Assembly: GCA_025356445.1 (NCBI GenBank)
Contig: JANXSZ010000011.1
Location: 62,001-126,000 of the forward strand
Reading direction: 5' to 3'
DNA from: Betaproteobacteria bacterium
GTDB taxonomy: Bacteria > Pseudomonadota > Gammaproteobacteria > Burkholderiales > Burkholderiaceae_C
DNA length: 64,000 nucleotides
The notes below the pieces were generated by a model. The model was not told the DNA's origin, did not search any database, and saw nothing but the letters and a program-made list of their open reading frames with translations. Below are positions 36,710 to 46,084 of this stretch, piece by piece. Made by a program: the position numbers and the translations under genes. Each line of letters starts with the position of its first letter. Within the stretch, counting starts at the first letter, position 1.

Positions 36710-39346
36710 CTATGCGCGCTCAGCCACCCAGGCCTGAACCGAGGCCAACGCCCCGGTCAGCTTGCTGGCATCGGTGCCACCCGCCATCGCCATGTCCGGC
36801 TTGCCACCGCCTTTGCCGCCCACTTGTTGTGCGACAAAGTTGACCAGTTCGCCCGCTTTGACTTTGCCCACGCAGTCAGGCGTCACACCCGCAGCCAGTT
36901 GCACTTTGTCACCATCGGTGGTGGCGAGCACGATCACTGCGGTCTTCAGCTTGTCCTTGAGCTTGTCCATGGTTTCGCGCAACGTCTTGGCGTCAGCGCC
37001 GTCCATTTTGACGACCAGCAGCTTCAGGCCGTTCACATCAATGGCGAGCTTGAGCATCTCATCGCCCTGGGCCGATGCGAGCTTGCCTTTGAGCTGGTTG
37101 ACTTCTTTTTCCAGCGCTTTCACATGGTCAAGCACCTGGTCGATACGCTCTTGCAAGTCAGCGGGTGCGGTTTTGAGCGCATTCGCGGCTTTGGCAACCG
37201 AGGCTTCGAGCTGCTGCGTGTAGGCCAGCGCGTTCACGCCGGTGATGGCCTCGATACGGCGCACGCCAGCGGCCACGCCGCCTTCAGCGACCACCTTGAA
37301 CAGGCCAATGTCACCGGTGCGCGTTACGTGCGTGCCGCCGCAGAGTTCGCGGCTGGAGCCGATGTCCAGCACACGCACGGTATCGCCGTACTTTTCGCCA
37401 AACAGCATCATCGCGCCAGTGGCTTTGGCGGCTTCGATTTCCATCACACGGGCTTGCGTGGCCGCGTTGGCCAAGATTTCGGCGTTGACACGGGCTTCAA
37501 TGTCCGCGATTTCCGCGTCGGTAACGGCACCGTTGTGGGCGAAGTCAAAACGGGTGCGCTCGGCGTTGACCAAGCTGCCCTTTTGCATCACATGCGCACC
37601 CAGCACTTCGCGCAGGGCTTTGTGCATCAGGTGGGTAACGCTGTGGTTGCGCATGCTGGCGGCGCGCACTGCCGTGTTCACCTGGGCGGTGACGGCATCA
37701 CCGACTTTCAGGCTGCCTTGCTGCACCGTGCCGTGGTGCCCGAACACGTCGGATTTGATTTTTTGGGTGTCTTGCACCTCGAACTTGGCGGCTTTGGACG
37801 ATTCACCCGCAACGATGAACCCCTCATCTCCCACCTGCCCGCCGCTCTCGGCGTAAAAAGGCGTTGTCGCCAGCACCACCACGCCAGTTTGACCAGCTTT
37901 AAGCTCGGGTGTGCTGACCCCATCGGCATAGAGCGCTACGATTTGTGTAGCAAACTCCAGCTTGTCATAGCCCACGAATTCGTTGCCAGCGCCGGTGTAC
38001 TCCAGCGCGCGGTCCATCTTAAACTTGCCTGCCGCACGACCCATGGCTTTTTGCGTGGCCATGGCGGCGTTGAAACCGGCCTCGTCCACGGTCAAACCGC
38101 GTTCACGGCACACATCAGCGGACAAATCCAACGGGAAGCCGTAGGTGTCATGCAGCTTGAACGCCACGTCGCCGGGCAAGACCTTCACGTCGCCGGACAA
38201 GGCACTGTCCAAAATCTCCATGCCGATTTCCAGCGTCTCGAAGAAGCGCTCTTCTTCCACCTTCAGCACCTCGGTGATGCGCGTCTCTTGCGCGGCCAAG
38301 CTGGGGTAAGCCGCGCCCATCAAGGCCACCAAATCTTTCACCAAGCGGTGGAAGAACGGCGTCTTCTTGCCCAGTTTGTAACCGTGGCGGATAGCACGGC
38401 GGATGATGCGGCGCTGCACATAGCCTCGGCCTTCGTTGGAGGGAATCACGCCGTCGCTCACCAAAAATGCTGTAGCGCGGATGTGGTCGGCGATCACTTT
38501 GAGCGAGTTATTGCCCAAATCGGCGCAACCGGTTTCACGGGCAGCACCTGCAATCAGGCCTTGGAAGATGTCGATTTCGTAGTTGCTGTGAACGTGCTGC
38601 AAGATGGCAGCGAGGCGCTCCAGGCCCATGCCGGTGTCAACGCAAGGGGCTGGCAGCTTGATTAAAGAGCCATCAAGCTGCATATCGAACTGCATGAACA
38701 CATGGTTCCAGATTTCGATGAAGCGGTCGCCGTCTTCACCAGGGCTGCCGGGTGGGCCGCCAGGGATGTGGTCGCCGTGGTCGTAAAAAATCTCGCTGCA
38801 TGGGCCACAGGGGCCGGTGTCGGCCATCATCCAGAAATTATCGGAGGCGTATTTTTTGCCCTTGTTGTCGCCGATACGCACGATGCGCTCAGCAGGCAGG
38901 CCAATCTCGTTGTGCCAGATGTCATAAGCCTCCTGATCGTCGATGTAGACGGTGGCGAGCAGTTTGTCAGCGGGCAGCTTGTAGACCTGCGTCAGCAATT
39001 CCCAGCCCCATTTAAGCGAGTCGCGCTTGAAGTAATCGCCAAAACTCCAGTTGCCCATCATCTCGAAGAAGGTGTGGTGGCGTGCGGTGTAGCCCACGTT
39101 TTCCAAATCGTTGTGCTTGCCGCCAGCGCGCAGGCAGGCCTGAACGGACGCGGCACGCACGTAGGAGCGCTTGTCGGTGCCCAAAAACACGTCTTTGAAC
39201 TGCACCATGCCCGAGTTGGTGAACATCAGCGTGGGGTCATTGCCCGGTACCAGCGGGCTGCTGGGCACCACGGTGTGGCCTTTGCTTTCGTAAAAGTCGA
39301 GAAAAGTTTTGCGGATGTCCGCGACATTCATTACGGGCTGGTTCAT
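36710..39346 (-). CDS. alaS: Alanyl-tRNA synthetase
   Basis: Charges tRNA-Ala with alanine in the cytoplasm. 878 residues from [18 protein letters not shown] (39346); an ATG at 39331 (MNVADIRK) is an alternative. The class II catalytic core has [16 protein letters not shown] near 45 and [15 protein letters not shown] near 245. The editing domain has [16 protein letters not shown] near 575 and [22 protein letters not shown] near 675, with the zinc-binding His/Cys set. A coiled-coil and C-Ala domain complete it. A 17-bp repeat copy encodes ATQIVA between core and editing domain. Confidence 0.97.
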   Translation of the reverse strand: MNQPVMNVADIRKTFLDFYESKGHTVVPSSPLVPGNDPTLMFTNSGMVQFKDVFLGTDKRSYVRAASVQACLRAGGKHNDLENVGYTARHHTFFEMMGNWSFGDYFKRDSLKWGWELLTQVYKLPADKLLATVYIDDQEAYDIWHNEIGLPAERIVRIGDNKGKKYASDNFWMMADTGPCGPCSEIFYDHGDHIPGGPPGSPGEDGDRFIEIWNHVFMQFDMQLDGSLIKLPAPCVDTGMGLERLAAILQHVHSNYEIDIFQGLIAGAARETGCADLGNNSLKVIADHIRATAFLVSDGVIPSNEGRGYVQRRIIRRAIRHGYKLGKKTPFFHRLVKDLVALMGAAYPSLAAQETRITEVLKVEEERFFETLEIGMEILDSALSGDVKVLPGDVAFKLHDTYGFPLDLSADVCRERGLTVDEAGFNAAMATQKAMGRAAGKFKMDRALEYTGAGNEFVGYDKLEFATQIVALYADGVSTPELKAGQTGVVVLATTPFYAESGGQVGDEGFIVAGESSKAAKFEVQDTQKIKSDVFGHHGTVQQGSLKVGDAVTAQVNTAVRAASMRNHSVTHLMHKALREVLGAHVMQKGSLVNAERTRFDFAHNGAVTDAEIADIEARVNAEILANAATQARVMEIEAAKATGAMMLFGEKYGDTVRVLDIGSSRELCGGTHVTRTGDIGLFKVVAEGGVAAGVRRIEAITGVNALAYTQQLEASVAKAANALKTAPADLQERIDQVLDHVKALEKEVNQLKGKLASAQGDEMLKLAIDVNGLKLLVVKMDGADAKTLRETMDKLKDKLKTAVIVLATTDGDKVQLAAGVTPDCVGKVKAGELVNFVAQQVGGKGGGKPDMAMAGGTDASKLTGALASVQAWVAERA
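37935..37951. repeat. 17-bp palindromic element in alaS
   Basis: GCTACGATTTGTGTAGC on plus, exact match. Read in the gene as ATQIVA, common phase. Tail match is poor on both strands. Confidence 0.65.
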
Positions 39347-39627
39347 TGCGTTGTTTTCGTGGTGCAGATAAAGAGTGGGGCAAAGCGGCAAGACGTCAGC
39401 GTTTTGGGCGCACGGCATGCCAGATTCAACCCTTCTTATTATCGCGGCCCCACGCCGCAGGGGTAAAGGGTCAGACCATCAGCGCTATGGCCATTCAAAA
39501 TTTCAACCTGCAACACGGCAGAAAACCCCACAATGACCCCCTGCGCTTTCATCAAGGGTGCAAGCGTTGCACCTGCTACGCCTTGCCTGCACGCCTTCCC
39601 AGTCACTGTCCAAAACCAAAGGCCACC

Positions 39628-40632
39628 ATGTCCGTACTGCCCCGTCCTTTACTGCACGCCAACCTCACACGCCGCCAGACACTGACCACCGCTGCGGTAT
39701 CGCTCACCACGGCTGTATTCCCCGCCTTTGCACAGGTCTATCCCACACGCCAAGTGCGCTTCACGGTGCCGTTTCCCGCTGGTGGGCCGGTAGACACCAC
39801 GGCCCGCGTGCTGGCACAAAAGCTGTCCGAACTTTGGGGACAACCAGCCATCGTGGACAACCGCGCCGGAGCGGGTGGCATCGTGGGCGCAGAGATAGCC
39901 GCCAAGCTGCCGGGTGACGGCTACAACCTGTTTGTGTGCAGCATCCACCATTCGGTGCTGCCGAGCCTGAAGCCCAAGCTGCCCTACGACATCGAAAAAG
40001 ACTTTGTTCCTGTCAGCTTCGGTGCGATGTTCCCCGTGGTGCTGGTCGCACACCCCTCATTGCCCGTCAAAAATGTGGCTGAGCTGATGGCGCTGGCCAA
40101 GAAGCAGCCTGGAAAAATCAGCTTTGGCTCGTCAGGCAACGGCGGCGGCACACATTTGGCGGGTGAGCTGTTCAACATGCAGGCCGGTACCAGCTTGCTG
40201 CACGTGCCCTACAAAGGGAGTGCCCCGGCGATGACCGATTTGCTGGGTGGCCAGGTGCAACTGATGTTCAGCGATGCACCCACCGCTTTGCAGCACATCA
40301 AGAGCGGCAAAGTGCGCGCCCTGGGCGTGGCCAGCGCCCAACGCTCGGCCCTGTTGCCCGAGGTGCCCACCATTGCGGAGTCTGGCTTGCCAGGCTATGA
40401 GGCTTACTCGTGGGCGGGTATCGTGGCCCCTGCGGGCACGCCTAAAGAGACCGTGGCGCGGTTGAGCGCAGATATCGGCAAGGTGCTGAGCCAGCCTGAC
40501 GTGAAGCAGCGCCTGTACGACGCAGGTGCAGAAGCCATGCCCTCCACACCCGAGCAGTTCGCCCAGATGCTGCGCACCGAAATCGTCAAATGGGGCAAGG
40601 TGGTCAAGGCGGCAAACATCCAATCGGATTGA
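39628..40632 (+). CDS. Bug-family periplasmic solute receptor (tripartite tricarboxylate transporter type)
   Basis: A 334-residue extracytoplasmic receptor from the ATG at 39628; the frame is open to 39346 but lacks similarity there. The N-terminus LTRRQTLTTAAVSLTTAVFPAFA is a Tat-like signal. The mature part shows family blocks: RFTVPFPAGGPVDTTARVLAQKLSELWGQ, VDNRAGAGGIVGAEIAAK, GSSGNGGGTHLAGELFN and HVPYKGSAPAMTDLLGGQVQLMFSD. Burkholderiales carry many orphan Bug receptors; no TctA/TctB membrane genes are adjacent. The ligand is not predictable, although carboxylates are common. Confidence 0.93.
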   Translation: MSVLPRPLLHANLTRRQTLTTAAVSLTTAVFPAFAQVYPTRQVRFTVPFPAGGPVDTTARVLAQKLSELWGQPAIVDNRAGAGGIVGAEIAAKLPGDGYNLFVCSIHHSVLPSLKPKLPYDIEKDFVPVSFGAMFPVVLVAHPSLPVKNVAELMALAKKQPGKISFGSSGNGGGTHLAGELFNMQAGTSLLHVPYKGSAPAMTDLLGGQVQLMFSDAPTALQHIKSGKVRALGVASAQRSALLPEVPTIAESGLPGYEAYSWAGIVAPAGTPKETVARLSADIGKVLSQPDVKQRLYDAGAEAMPSTPEQFAQMLRTEIVKWGKVVKAANIQSD

Positions 40633-40693
40633 CCCACCCTTGCCGTGCCCATCACCCTTACGATCACCCCCCCTACATCCAAAGCTACTGACC

Positions 40694-41134
40694 ATGACCC
40701 GTCGCCACATTCTTCGTACCTTTGCTGCCAGCAGCATTGCTCTCTTTTCGATAGCTGCACTAGCTCAACCCGTAAGCGCAAGCGGCACAAAACGCCATAA
40801 AATTGTCATCCAAATCAGCGACAATGACCCAGCCAAATGGAATCTGGCGCTCAACAACGCCAAAAACCTGCAAGATGATGTGGGCGCAGCCCAGGTAGAC
40901 ATTGAGATCGTGGCCTATGGGCCTGGCATCGGCATGCTGAAAATCGAGTCCCCCACGGGCGCACGCATTGCCGACGCCATCAAGGCTGGCGTTCAAGTCA
41001 CGGCCTGTGAGAACACAATGCGCAGCCAGAAGCTGCTAAAGGACGACATGCTGCCAGCCATCAGCTACGTCCCCGCCGGCGTGACCGAAATCATGCGGCG
41101 CCAAGGTGAAGGCTGGGCCTATTTACGGCCATAG
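40694..41134 (+). CDS. Exported DsrE-family protein (COG1416)
   Basis: A 146-residue protein with a signal peptide MTRRHILRTFAASSIALFSIAALAQ; the RR may indicate Tat export. The mature domain KIVIQISDNDPAKWNLALNNAKNLQDDVG, IEIVAYGPGIGMLK and ITACENTM-like (VTACENTMRSQKL) matches the DsrE/F-like fold of COG1416, whose members are periplasmic with uncertain function. One conserved cysteine (VTACENT, near 112) could be functional. It follows the Bug receptor by 61 bp and may be co-transcribed. A 17-bp repeat copy lies in the signal-peptide codons. Confidence 0.82.
   Translation: MTRRHILRTFAASSIALFSIAALAQPVSASGTKRHKIVIQISDNDPAKWNLALNNAKNLQDDVGAAQVDIEIVAYGPGIGMLKIESPTGARIADAIKAGVQVTACENTMRSQKLLKDDMLPAISYVPAGVTEIMRRQGEGWAYLRP
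40739..40755. repeat. 17-bp palindromic element in the DsrE gene
   Basis: GCTCTCTTTTCGATAGC; one mismatch. Codes ALFSIA in the common phase, in the signal-peptide hydrophobic core. Tail TGCACTAGC. Confidence 0.5.
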
Positions 41135-41237
41135 GGGTTTGGCCACCCTTGGGCTGGCATGGCCAGTGAGCCGTACGCAAGAAGGTTTACAACCGCCGTC
41201 ACCGGAATGTCATTAAATGGTCATAGACTCGCCCGCT

Positions 41238-42572
41238 ATGACGTTTAACTCACCTCTTCCCTGCTATGCCCTTGCGCTGGCCAGTCTGCTGCCAGCCCTC
41301 GTCACGGCCCAGGACGTGGAACCCGAACGTTGGACTGCCAAATTCCAATCCACCTACATCTGGCAAAAAAAGCCTTCGTTCCGAGCGGCCTACTCCGGCG
41401 ACAACAGCCTGTCGCCTGACGCAGAAAAAAGCTACTCGTTCACGGGTACCGCCTTTTTAGGGCTGCGGGCAGGGCCAAACACCGAGTTCTACCTCAACCC
41501 CGAAATCGTGCAGGGCATTCCCATGTCGCGCCTGACAGGTTTGGGCGGCCTAACCAATGGTGAACTGCAAAAAACGGCGGGAGCCAGCCTCAAAACCTAC
41601 CGTGCCCGAGCATTCATGCGCCACACCTGGGGCCTGGGTAGCGACCGTGAAAAAGTAGAGGCGGATTTGAACCAGCTCGCAGGCCTGCTCGATAAAAACC
41701 GCGTGGTACTGACGGTGGGCAACTTGGCGGTGGGCGATATTTTTGACGACAACACCTACGCCCATGATGCGCGCACTGACTTCATGAACTGGGGTTTTTT
41801 AACCCACGGCTCCTATGATTTTGCCGCCGATGCGCGCGGCTACTCGTGGGGTGCTGCCGTTGAATACTACAAAGACGACTGGGTGCTGCGTGCAGGCCGC
41901 TTCGCCATGCCCAAGGAATCGAACGGTGTGGCCATTGATTTCGCCATCTTCAAGCACTACGGCGACCAGATCGAGCTTGAAAAAGGCTACGCCTTGGCAG
42001 ACCAGCCCGGCAAAATCCGCCTGTTGGCTTACCGCAATGTGGCGGTGATGGGCGGCTTCAACGACGCCTTGGCCTATGCCAGTGCCAACAACACCACACC
42101 TGATGTAGGGCCGGTGCGCAAGCTGCGCAGCAAGCGCGGCTGGGGTATCAACCTGGAGCAAGCGCTGTCGCCCAACATGGGCCTGTTCGCAAGGCTGGGC
42201 AAGCACGACGGCGCCACAGAAACCTATGCGTTTGCCGAGATTGACCAGTCTGCCTCTTTCGGCACGGTTGTCAACGGTGCACTGTGGGGACGGGGAGCTG
42301 ACGCCGTGGGCATGGCCCAGGCAAGGCACGGACTGTCGCAAGCACACCGAGACTTCTTGGCCGCAGGGGGCTACGGGTTTTTCGTGGGCGATGGGCGGCT
42401 GACTTACCGCACAGAAATCATCACCGAAGCCTATTACCGCGTGGGGTTTGATTTACCACGGGTACGCAACACAGCGCTGACCTTCGGTGTCCAATACATC
42501 CAAAACCCAGCCTACAACGCAGACCGGGGGCCAGTGAAGGTGGCATCGGTGCGGCTGCACACCGAGTTTTAA
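41238..42572 (+). CDS. OprB-like outer-membrane carbohydrate porin
   Basis: A 444-residue outer-membrane barrel from MTFNSPLPCYALALASL (41238); an ATG at 41217 is also open. A signal peptide ends at VTAQD. The remainder is rich in alternating beta-strands, with family traits of OprB porins: EKYSFTGTAFLGLRAGPNTEFYLNPE near 60-90, DLNQLAGLLDKNRVVLTVGNLAVGDIFDDN near 155, GWGINLEQALSPNMGLFARLGKHDG near 300, and a final aromatic residue (LHTEF). The substrate is not determined; the name reflects the family. The preceding genes encode a Bug receptor and a DsrE protein. Confidence 0.8.
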   Translation: MTFNSPLPCYALALASLLPALVTAQDVEPERWTAKFQSTYIWQKKPSFRAAYSGDNSLSPDAEKSYSFTGTAFLGLRAGPNTEFYLNPEIVQGIPMSRLTGLGGLTNGELQKTAGASLKTYRARAFMRHTWGLGSDREKVEADLNQLAGLLDKNRVVLTVGNLAVGDIFDDNTYAHDARTDFMNWGFLTHGSYDFAADARGYSWGAAVEYYKDDWVLRAGRFAMPKESNGVAIDFAIFKHYGDQIELEKGYALADQPGKIRLLAYRNVAVMGGFNDALAYASANNTTPDVGPVRKLRSKRGWGINLEQALSPNMGLFARLGKHDGATETYAFAEIDQSASFGTVVNGALWGRGADAVGMAQARHGLSQAHRDFLAAGGYGFFVGDGRLTYRTEIITEAYYRVGFDLPRVRNTALTFGVQYIQNPAYNADRGPVKVASVRLHTEF

Positions 42573-42666
42573 CAGCCCTCATGGCGGGGGTACAATCCCC
42601 TATCAGAACAGTCCAACCAAGGCTGCTCCATATTAAAAAAGTTGTTTCAAATCAACGACTTGCATT

Positions 42667-42740
42667 GCGGGTGTAGTTCAATGGTAGAACGCTAGCTTCC
42701 CAAGCTCGATACGTGAGTTCGATTCTCATCACCCGCTCCA
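42667..42740 (+). tRNA. tRNA-Gly (anticodon CCC)
   Basis: 74 nt with encoded CCA. Acceptor GCGGGTG/CACCCGC, D-arm GTTC...GAAC, anticodon loop TTCCCAA (anticodon CCC, reads GGG), T-arm GTGAG-TTCGATT-CTCAT. The anticodon stem CTAGC/GCTCG has a T-C mismatch at positions 28-42; all other stems pair apart from one G-T in the T-stem. Confidence 0.93.
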
Positions 42741-42770
42741 GCAGGCCACTGGCTGAAGCTGAACCTGCTG
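42739..42770. terminator. Possible terminator after tRNA-Gly
   Basis: CAGCAGG (42739-42745) pairs with CCTGCTG (42764-42770) directly after the tRNA 3' end. The loop is 18 nt and no T-tract follows, so this is weak. Confidence 0.3.
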
Positions 42771-42779
42771 GTCACAGCC

Positions 42780-43934
42780 TCAAACCACTTCAACCCGGTT
42801 ACGCCCCCGGGATTTGGCCAGGTACATGGCGCTGTCAGCCAGTTTGAGCAACTCTTCCAACGTCCCCCGCCCAACGATATTCGCCACGCCAATGCTGACG
42901 GTGAACCGAATATGGTGGTGCACCGACGTCACCCGGGTGGCGTGTACGGCAGTGCGAATACGCTCGGCCACCACCAGGGCTGCACTGGGTGTGGTGTCAG
43001 GCAGCAGCACCATGAACTCTTCGCCACCAAAGCGACCCAGCAAATCCTCGCGGCGCAAACAGGTTCGGGTGATCTCGGTGAACCGGCGCAGCACCACATC
43101 CCCAGCGGGATGACCGTAGCGGTCATTCACCTGTTTGAAATGGTCCAGATCTAGCACCAACAGCGCAGTGGGGCGCTGCATGCGCAGGGCACGGCTGATT
43201 TCAGATTCGGCAAGGCTTAAGAAACCGCGCCGGGAGTACGCGCCCGTCAGCACATCGTGGCTGACCAGGTACTCCAGCTCGTCCTTCAGACGGTCAAAGG
43301 CCATCAAGACCAAGCCGGTCGACAGCGCCATCACGGCACTGGGGTAAAAAATGGAAAATACTGCGTAAAGCTGGCCTGAAACGTGAGGCACCACCACCGG
43401 CTGGTAGACCAAGGCAAACGTACCGCGAACACATGTCACCAGCATCAACCCAGCCAAAAAAATACCCGTGTGCAGCTTGCTGAAGCGAAACCTGGGTTCG
43501 CCCACACGGCCAACAAGCACCAAACGCAGGCAGCTTGCAAGCAACACCATGTTGGTGAAACTGTTCACGGCCACACGCGCCCACAGCAACGGCTCACCGT
43601 ATATGAACCACAGCAGGGAAAAGGCGTTCACCACCATAGGCAGCGCCATCCACGACAGATGTGGCGTGCGCCCCTGGAACTGACACAGTCCGCTGTAGAA
43701 CACCAAAATACCGGCCTGGAGCAGCAGCGAACTCACTACCAGCGAGAAAAAATCGGGAAGAACACCACGGGTGGCCAGCAGCAACATGGCACAACCCAGA
43801 AGGCAAAAAGTCCAACTCCAGCGGCGGATACCTTGGATAGTGAGTGGGAAACTGCGCGCTTGAAAATGAAAGACGACGGCCATCAGCAAAGCGGAAATCG
43901 CCACACTCAGTGTCATGCGTGGGTCAAGTTCCAT
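42780..43934 (-). CDS. Membrane-bound diguanylate cyclase (GGDEF)
   Basis: A 384-residue protein. The N-terminal 210 residues hold about six to seven hydrophobic helices (for example WTFCLLGCAMLLLATRG and SSLLLQAGILVFYSGLC), resembling 7TM sensor modules without a recognised ligand motif. The GGDEF domain follows (about 220-380): HDVLTGAYSRRGFL, DLDHFKQVNDRYGHPAGDVVL and RFGGEEFMVLLP. RRED, an RxxD inhibitory site, is five residues before GGEEF. The gene should make c-di-GMP in response to a membrane signal. It ends just after tRNA-Gly on the opposite strand. Confidence 0.9.
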   Translation of the reverse strand: MELDPRMTLSVAISALLMAVVFHFQARSFPLTIQGIRRWSWTFCLLGCAMLLLATRGVLPDFFSLVVSSLLLQAGILVFYSGLCQFQGRTPHLSWMALPMVVNAFSLLWFIYGEPLLWARVAVNSFTNMVLLASCLRLVLVGRVGEPRFRFSKLHTGIFLAGLMLVTCVRGTFALVYQPVVVPHVSGQLYAVFSIFYPSAVMALSTGLVLMAFDRLKDELEYLVSHDVLTGAYSRRGFLSLAESEISRALRMQRPTALLVLDLDHFKQVNDRYGHPAGDVVLRRFTEITRTCLRREDLLGRFGGEEFMVLLPDTTPSAALVVAERIRTAVHATRVTSVHHHIRFTVSIGVANIVGRGTLEELLKLADSAMYLAKSRGRNRVEVV

Positions 43935-44015
43935 AGCCAGGGTCAGGTGCCGTTCCTAAAAAGAAATGAGGGGCTGGTACGCCGATCCCCCATAAACCTT
44001 TCTAGTCTAACCGTG

Positions 44016-44034
44016 TGCCCTCCCAAAAAGGGCA
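44016..44034. terminator. Small hairpin between scoB and the diguanylate cyclase gene
   Basis: TGCCCT (44016-44021) and AGGGCA (44029-44034) with a 7-nt loop, just past the scoB stop. The T-rich part is in the loop, so termination is uncertain. Confidence 0.25.
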
Positions 44035-44043
44035 GGCCGTGAA

Positions 44044-44682
44044 TTAACCCAGCTTGACGCCGGTCTTTGACTGCAACAGTTCCCGTGTCACGCCAGGTGC
44101 CATTTCCACGACTTTCAAGCCGTCAGGCGTCACGTCCATCACAGCCAAGTCAGTGATGATGCGGTCAACCACACCAACACCCGTCAGCGGCAAGGTGCAG
44201 CTGGTCAGGATTTTGAGGTCTTCGGTGCCGTCTTTTTTCTTGGCTACATGTTCCATCAGCACGATAACGCGCTTGACGCCTGCCACCAAGTCCATCGCCC
44301 CCCCCATGCCCTTGACCATCTTGCCCGGAATCATCCAGTTCGCCAGATCACCCTTCTCGCTGACCTGCATCGCACCCAAAATGCTCAGGTTGATTTTGCC
44401 GCCACGAATCATGGCGAAGCTGTCATGGCTACCAAAAATGGAAGAGCCGGGAAGCGTAGTGACAGTTTGCTTGCCCGCGTTGATGAGGTCGGCATCGACT
44501 TCATCTTCATTGGGAAAGGGGCCAATGCCCAGCATGCCGTTTTCAGACTGTAGCCAGACTTCCTTGTCTGCGGGCACATGGTTCGCCACCAGCGTGGGAA
44601 TGCCAATGCCCAGGTTCACATAAAACCCGTCTTCGAGTTCTTGGGCTGCGCGTGCCGCCATTTGGTCTTGAGTCCAGGCCAT
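44044..44682 (-). CDS. scoB: Succinyl-CoA:3-ketoacid CoA-transferase subunit B
   Basis: The beta subunit of the enzyme that activates acetoacetate (or another 3-oxoacid) with CoA from succinyl-CoA. 212 residues. The catalytic glutamate lies in [15 protein letters not shown] near residue 47 (SENG motif), following [19 protein letters not shown]. GGHxD-like [29 protein letters not shown] and [12 protein letters not shown] are also family blocks. The gene starts 2 bp after scoA ends. A LuxR-type regulator is divergent upstream of the pair. An oxoadipate CoA-transferase remains an alternative. Confidence 0.93.
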   Translation of the reverse strand: MAWTQDQMAARAAQELEDGFYVNLGIGIPTLVANHVPADKEVWLQSENGMLGIGPFPNEDEVDADLINAGKQTVTTLPGSSIFGSHDSFAMIRGGKINLSILGAMQVSEKGDLANWMIPGKMVKGMGGAMDLVAGVKRVIVLMEHVAKKKDGTEDLKILTSCTLPLTGVGVVDRIITDLAVMDVTPDGLKVVEMAPGVTRELLQSKTGVKLG

Positions 44683-44684
44683 GA

Positions 44685-45392
44685 TTACACCCCCGCCTTT
44701 TCAGTAATGGTTCGTTTTTCGATGCGTTTTTCAGGATTGGCGTTCACCACAATGCGGTGGACATAGATGCCGGGCAGATGCACTTGATCGGGCACCATGC
44801 TGCCGGTTTCAACCAACTCTTCTACCTCAACGATGCAAACCTTGCCCGCCATCGCTACGGCTGGGTTGAAGTTACGGGCAGTCAGGCGAAACTGCAAATT
44901 GCCGGATTTATCTGCGCGAAAGGCCTTCACCAGCGAGACTTCCGGCACCAAGGCGCGCTCCATCACGTAAGTTTCGCCATCAAACTCACGCAGCTCTTTG
45001 CCTTCGGCAACCAGCGTACCCACACCAGTTTTGGTGAAGAAAGCAGGGATGCCTGCACCGCCCGCACGCAGCTTTTCGGCCAGCGTGCCTTGAGGCGTGA
45101 ATTCCAAAGCCAGCTCACCGGCCAGGTACTGGCGCTCAAACTCCTTGTTTTCGCCCACATAGCTGGAGATCATCTTGCTGATCTGGCGTGTTTCCAGCAG
45201 CTTGCCCAAGCCAAAACCATCAACGCCCGCATTGTTGGAAATAACAGTCAGGTCTTTGACGCCGCTGTCGCGCAGGGCATCAATCAAGGCCTCGGGGATA
45301 CCGCACAGGCCAAAGCCACCCACGGCCATGAGTTGGCCGTCTTTGACGATGCCTTTAAGGGCCTCGGCGGCAGAAGGGAAAAGTTTATTCAC
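44685..45392 (-). CDS. scoA: Succinyl-CoA:3-ketoacid CoA-transferase subunit A
   Basis: The alpha subunit, 235 residues. Family blocks are [33 protein letters not shown] near 25, [44 protein letters not shown] near 90-130, and [16 protein letters not shown] near 180. It is followed by scoB after 2 bp. Its start is 119 bp from the divergent PAS-LuxR regulator, with an AT-rich region containing NarL-like motifs between. Confidence 0.94.
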   Translation of the reverse strand: MNKLFPSAAEALKGIVKDGQLMAVGGFGLCGIPEALIDALRDSGVKDLTVISNNAGVDGFGLGKLLETRQISKMISSYVGENKEFERQYLAGELALEFTPQGTLAEKLRAGGAGIPAFFTKTGVGTLVAEGKELREFDGETYVMERALVPEVSLVKAFRADKSGNLQFRLTARNFNPAVAMAGKVCIVEVEELVETGSMVPDQVHLPGIYVHRIVVNANPEKRIEKRTITEKAGV

Positions 45393-45466
45393 AAAAACTC
45401 CTTACAAAATACAAAGCAGATCAACAGACAAAACAAGGAAGAACGCTATTTAGGCAGACCGTTACG

Positions 45467-45492
45467 ATACTACCTATTCAACTACGTAGTAT
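45467..45492. promoter_or_regulatory. Inverted repeat in the scoA / LuxR-regulator control region
   Basis: ATACTAC (45467-45473) and GTAGTAT (45486-45492) form an inverted repeat with a 12-bp spacer. A perfect ACTACGTAGT palindrome overlaps the right arm (45481-45490). TACCTAT at 45471-45477 fits the TACYYMT heptamer of NarL/FixJ-family sites. It lies 20-45 bp before the regulator start, so binding by the adjacent LuxR-type protein is a reasonable inference. Confidence 0.5.
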
Positions 45493-45511
45493 TTCGTAAA
45501 GGGTTCACCCT

Positions 45512-46084
45512 ATGCTGCAAGACGCTGCCCCCGTCCCCGATTACCGCCTCGCCTTCGATCTGGCCCCCATCGGCCTGGTGCTCTCACGCAACCGGACGAT
45601 GGTGGACTGCAACCAACGCGTGTGCGAAATGTTTGGTGCCCACCGAGAGCAGTTGGCGGGCCAATCATTCCAGGTGCTTTACCCCAGCGCCGCAGAGTAC
45701 GAGCGCACTGGCGCACGCATTGCCCCCATTCTGAACCGCAGCGGCACCTATGCCGACGACCGCATCATGAAACGCTTTGATGGCCGCTTCAAAGGCGAGC
45801 CGTTTTGGTGCCACGTGACAGGCCGCGCACTGAACCGCGACACACCGCATGAAGCCGGCATCTGGACGTTTGAAGACTTGAGTGCCCAGCGGCCTGTCAC
45901 GGCAGGCTTGACCCCCCGAGAACGCGAAGTGGCCACGTTTTTGATGGACGGCCTCACATCCAAGCAAATCGGCAAAGTGCTGGGCATCAGCCATCGCACC
46001 GTGGAGATTTACCGGGCACGGCTGATGCACAAATACGAGGCATCAACCACCGCAGATTTGGTGCACAAGCTCATGGCTGGCTGA
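45512..46084 (+). CDS. PAS-LuxR family transcriptional regulator
   Basis: A 190-residue DNA-binding protein. The N-terminal PAS-like domain (about 10-125) includes FDLAPIGLVLSRNRTMVDCNQRVCEMFG; C-terminal LuxR/GerE HTH (about 128-188) reads LTPREREVATFLMDGLTSKQIGKVLGISHRTVEIYRARLMHKY split over the standard helices. There is no receiver domain, so it likely senses a small ligand or redox signal through PAS. It is divergent from scoAB and is probably their regulator. The 3' end overlaps the convergent GGDEF-EAL gene by 14 bp. Confidence 0.87.
   Translation: MLQDAAPVPDYRLAFDLAPIGLVLSRNRTMVDCNQRVCEMFGAHREQLAGQSFQVLYPSAAEYERTGARIAPILNRSGTYADDRIMKRFDGRFKGEPFWCHVTGRALNRDTPHEAGIWTFEDLSAQRPVTAGLTPREREVATFLMDGLTSKQIGKVLGISHRTVEIYRARLMHKYEASTTADLVHKLMAG

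Noticed and set aside
36650-38665. 671-codon plus-strand frame opposite alaS
   Set aside because: Long but lies entirely antisense to a complete AlaS; it has no domain and shows shadow-type composition.
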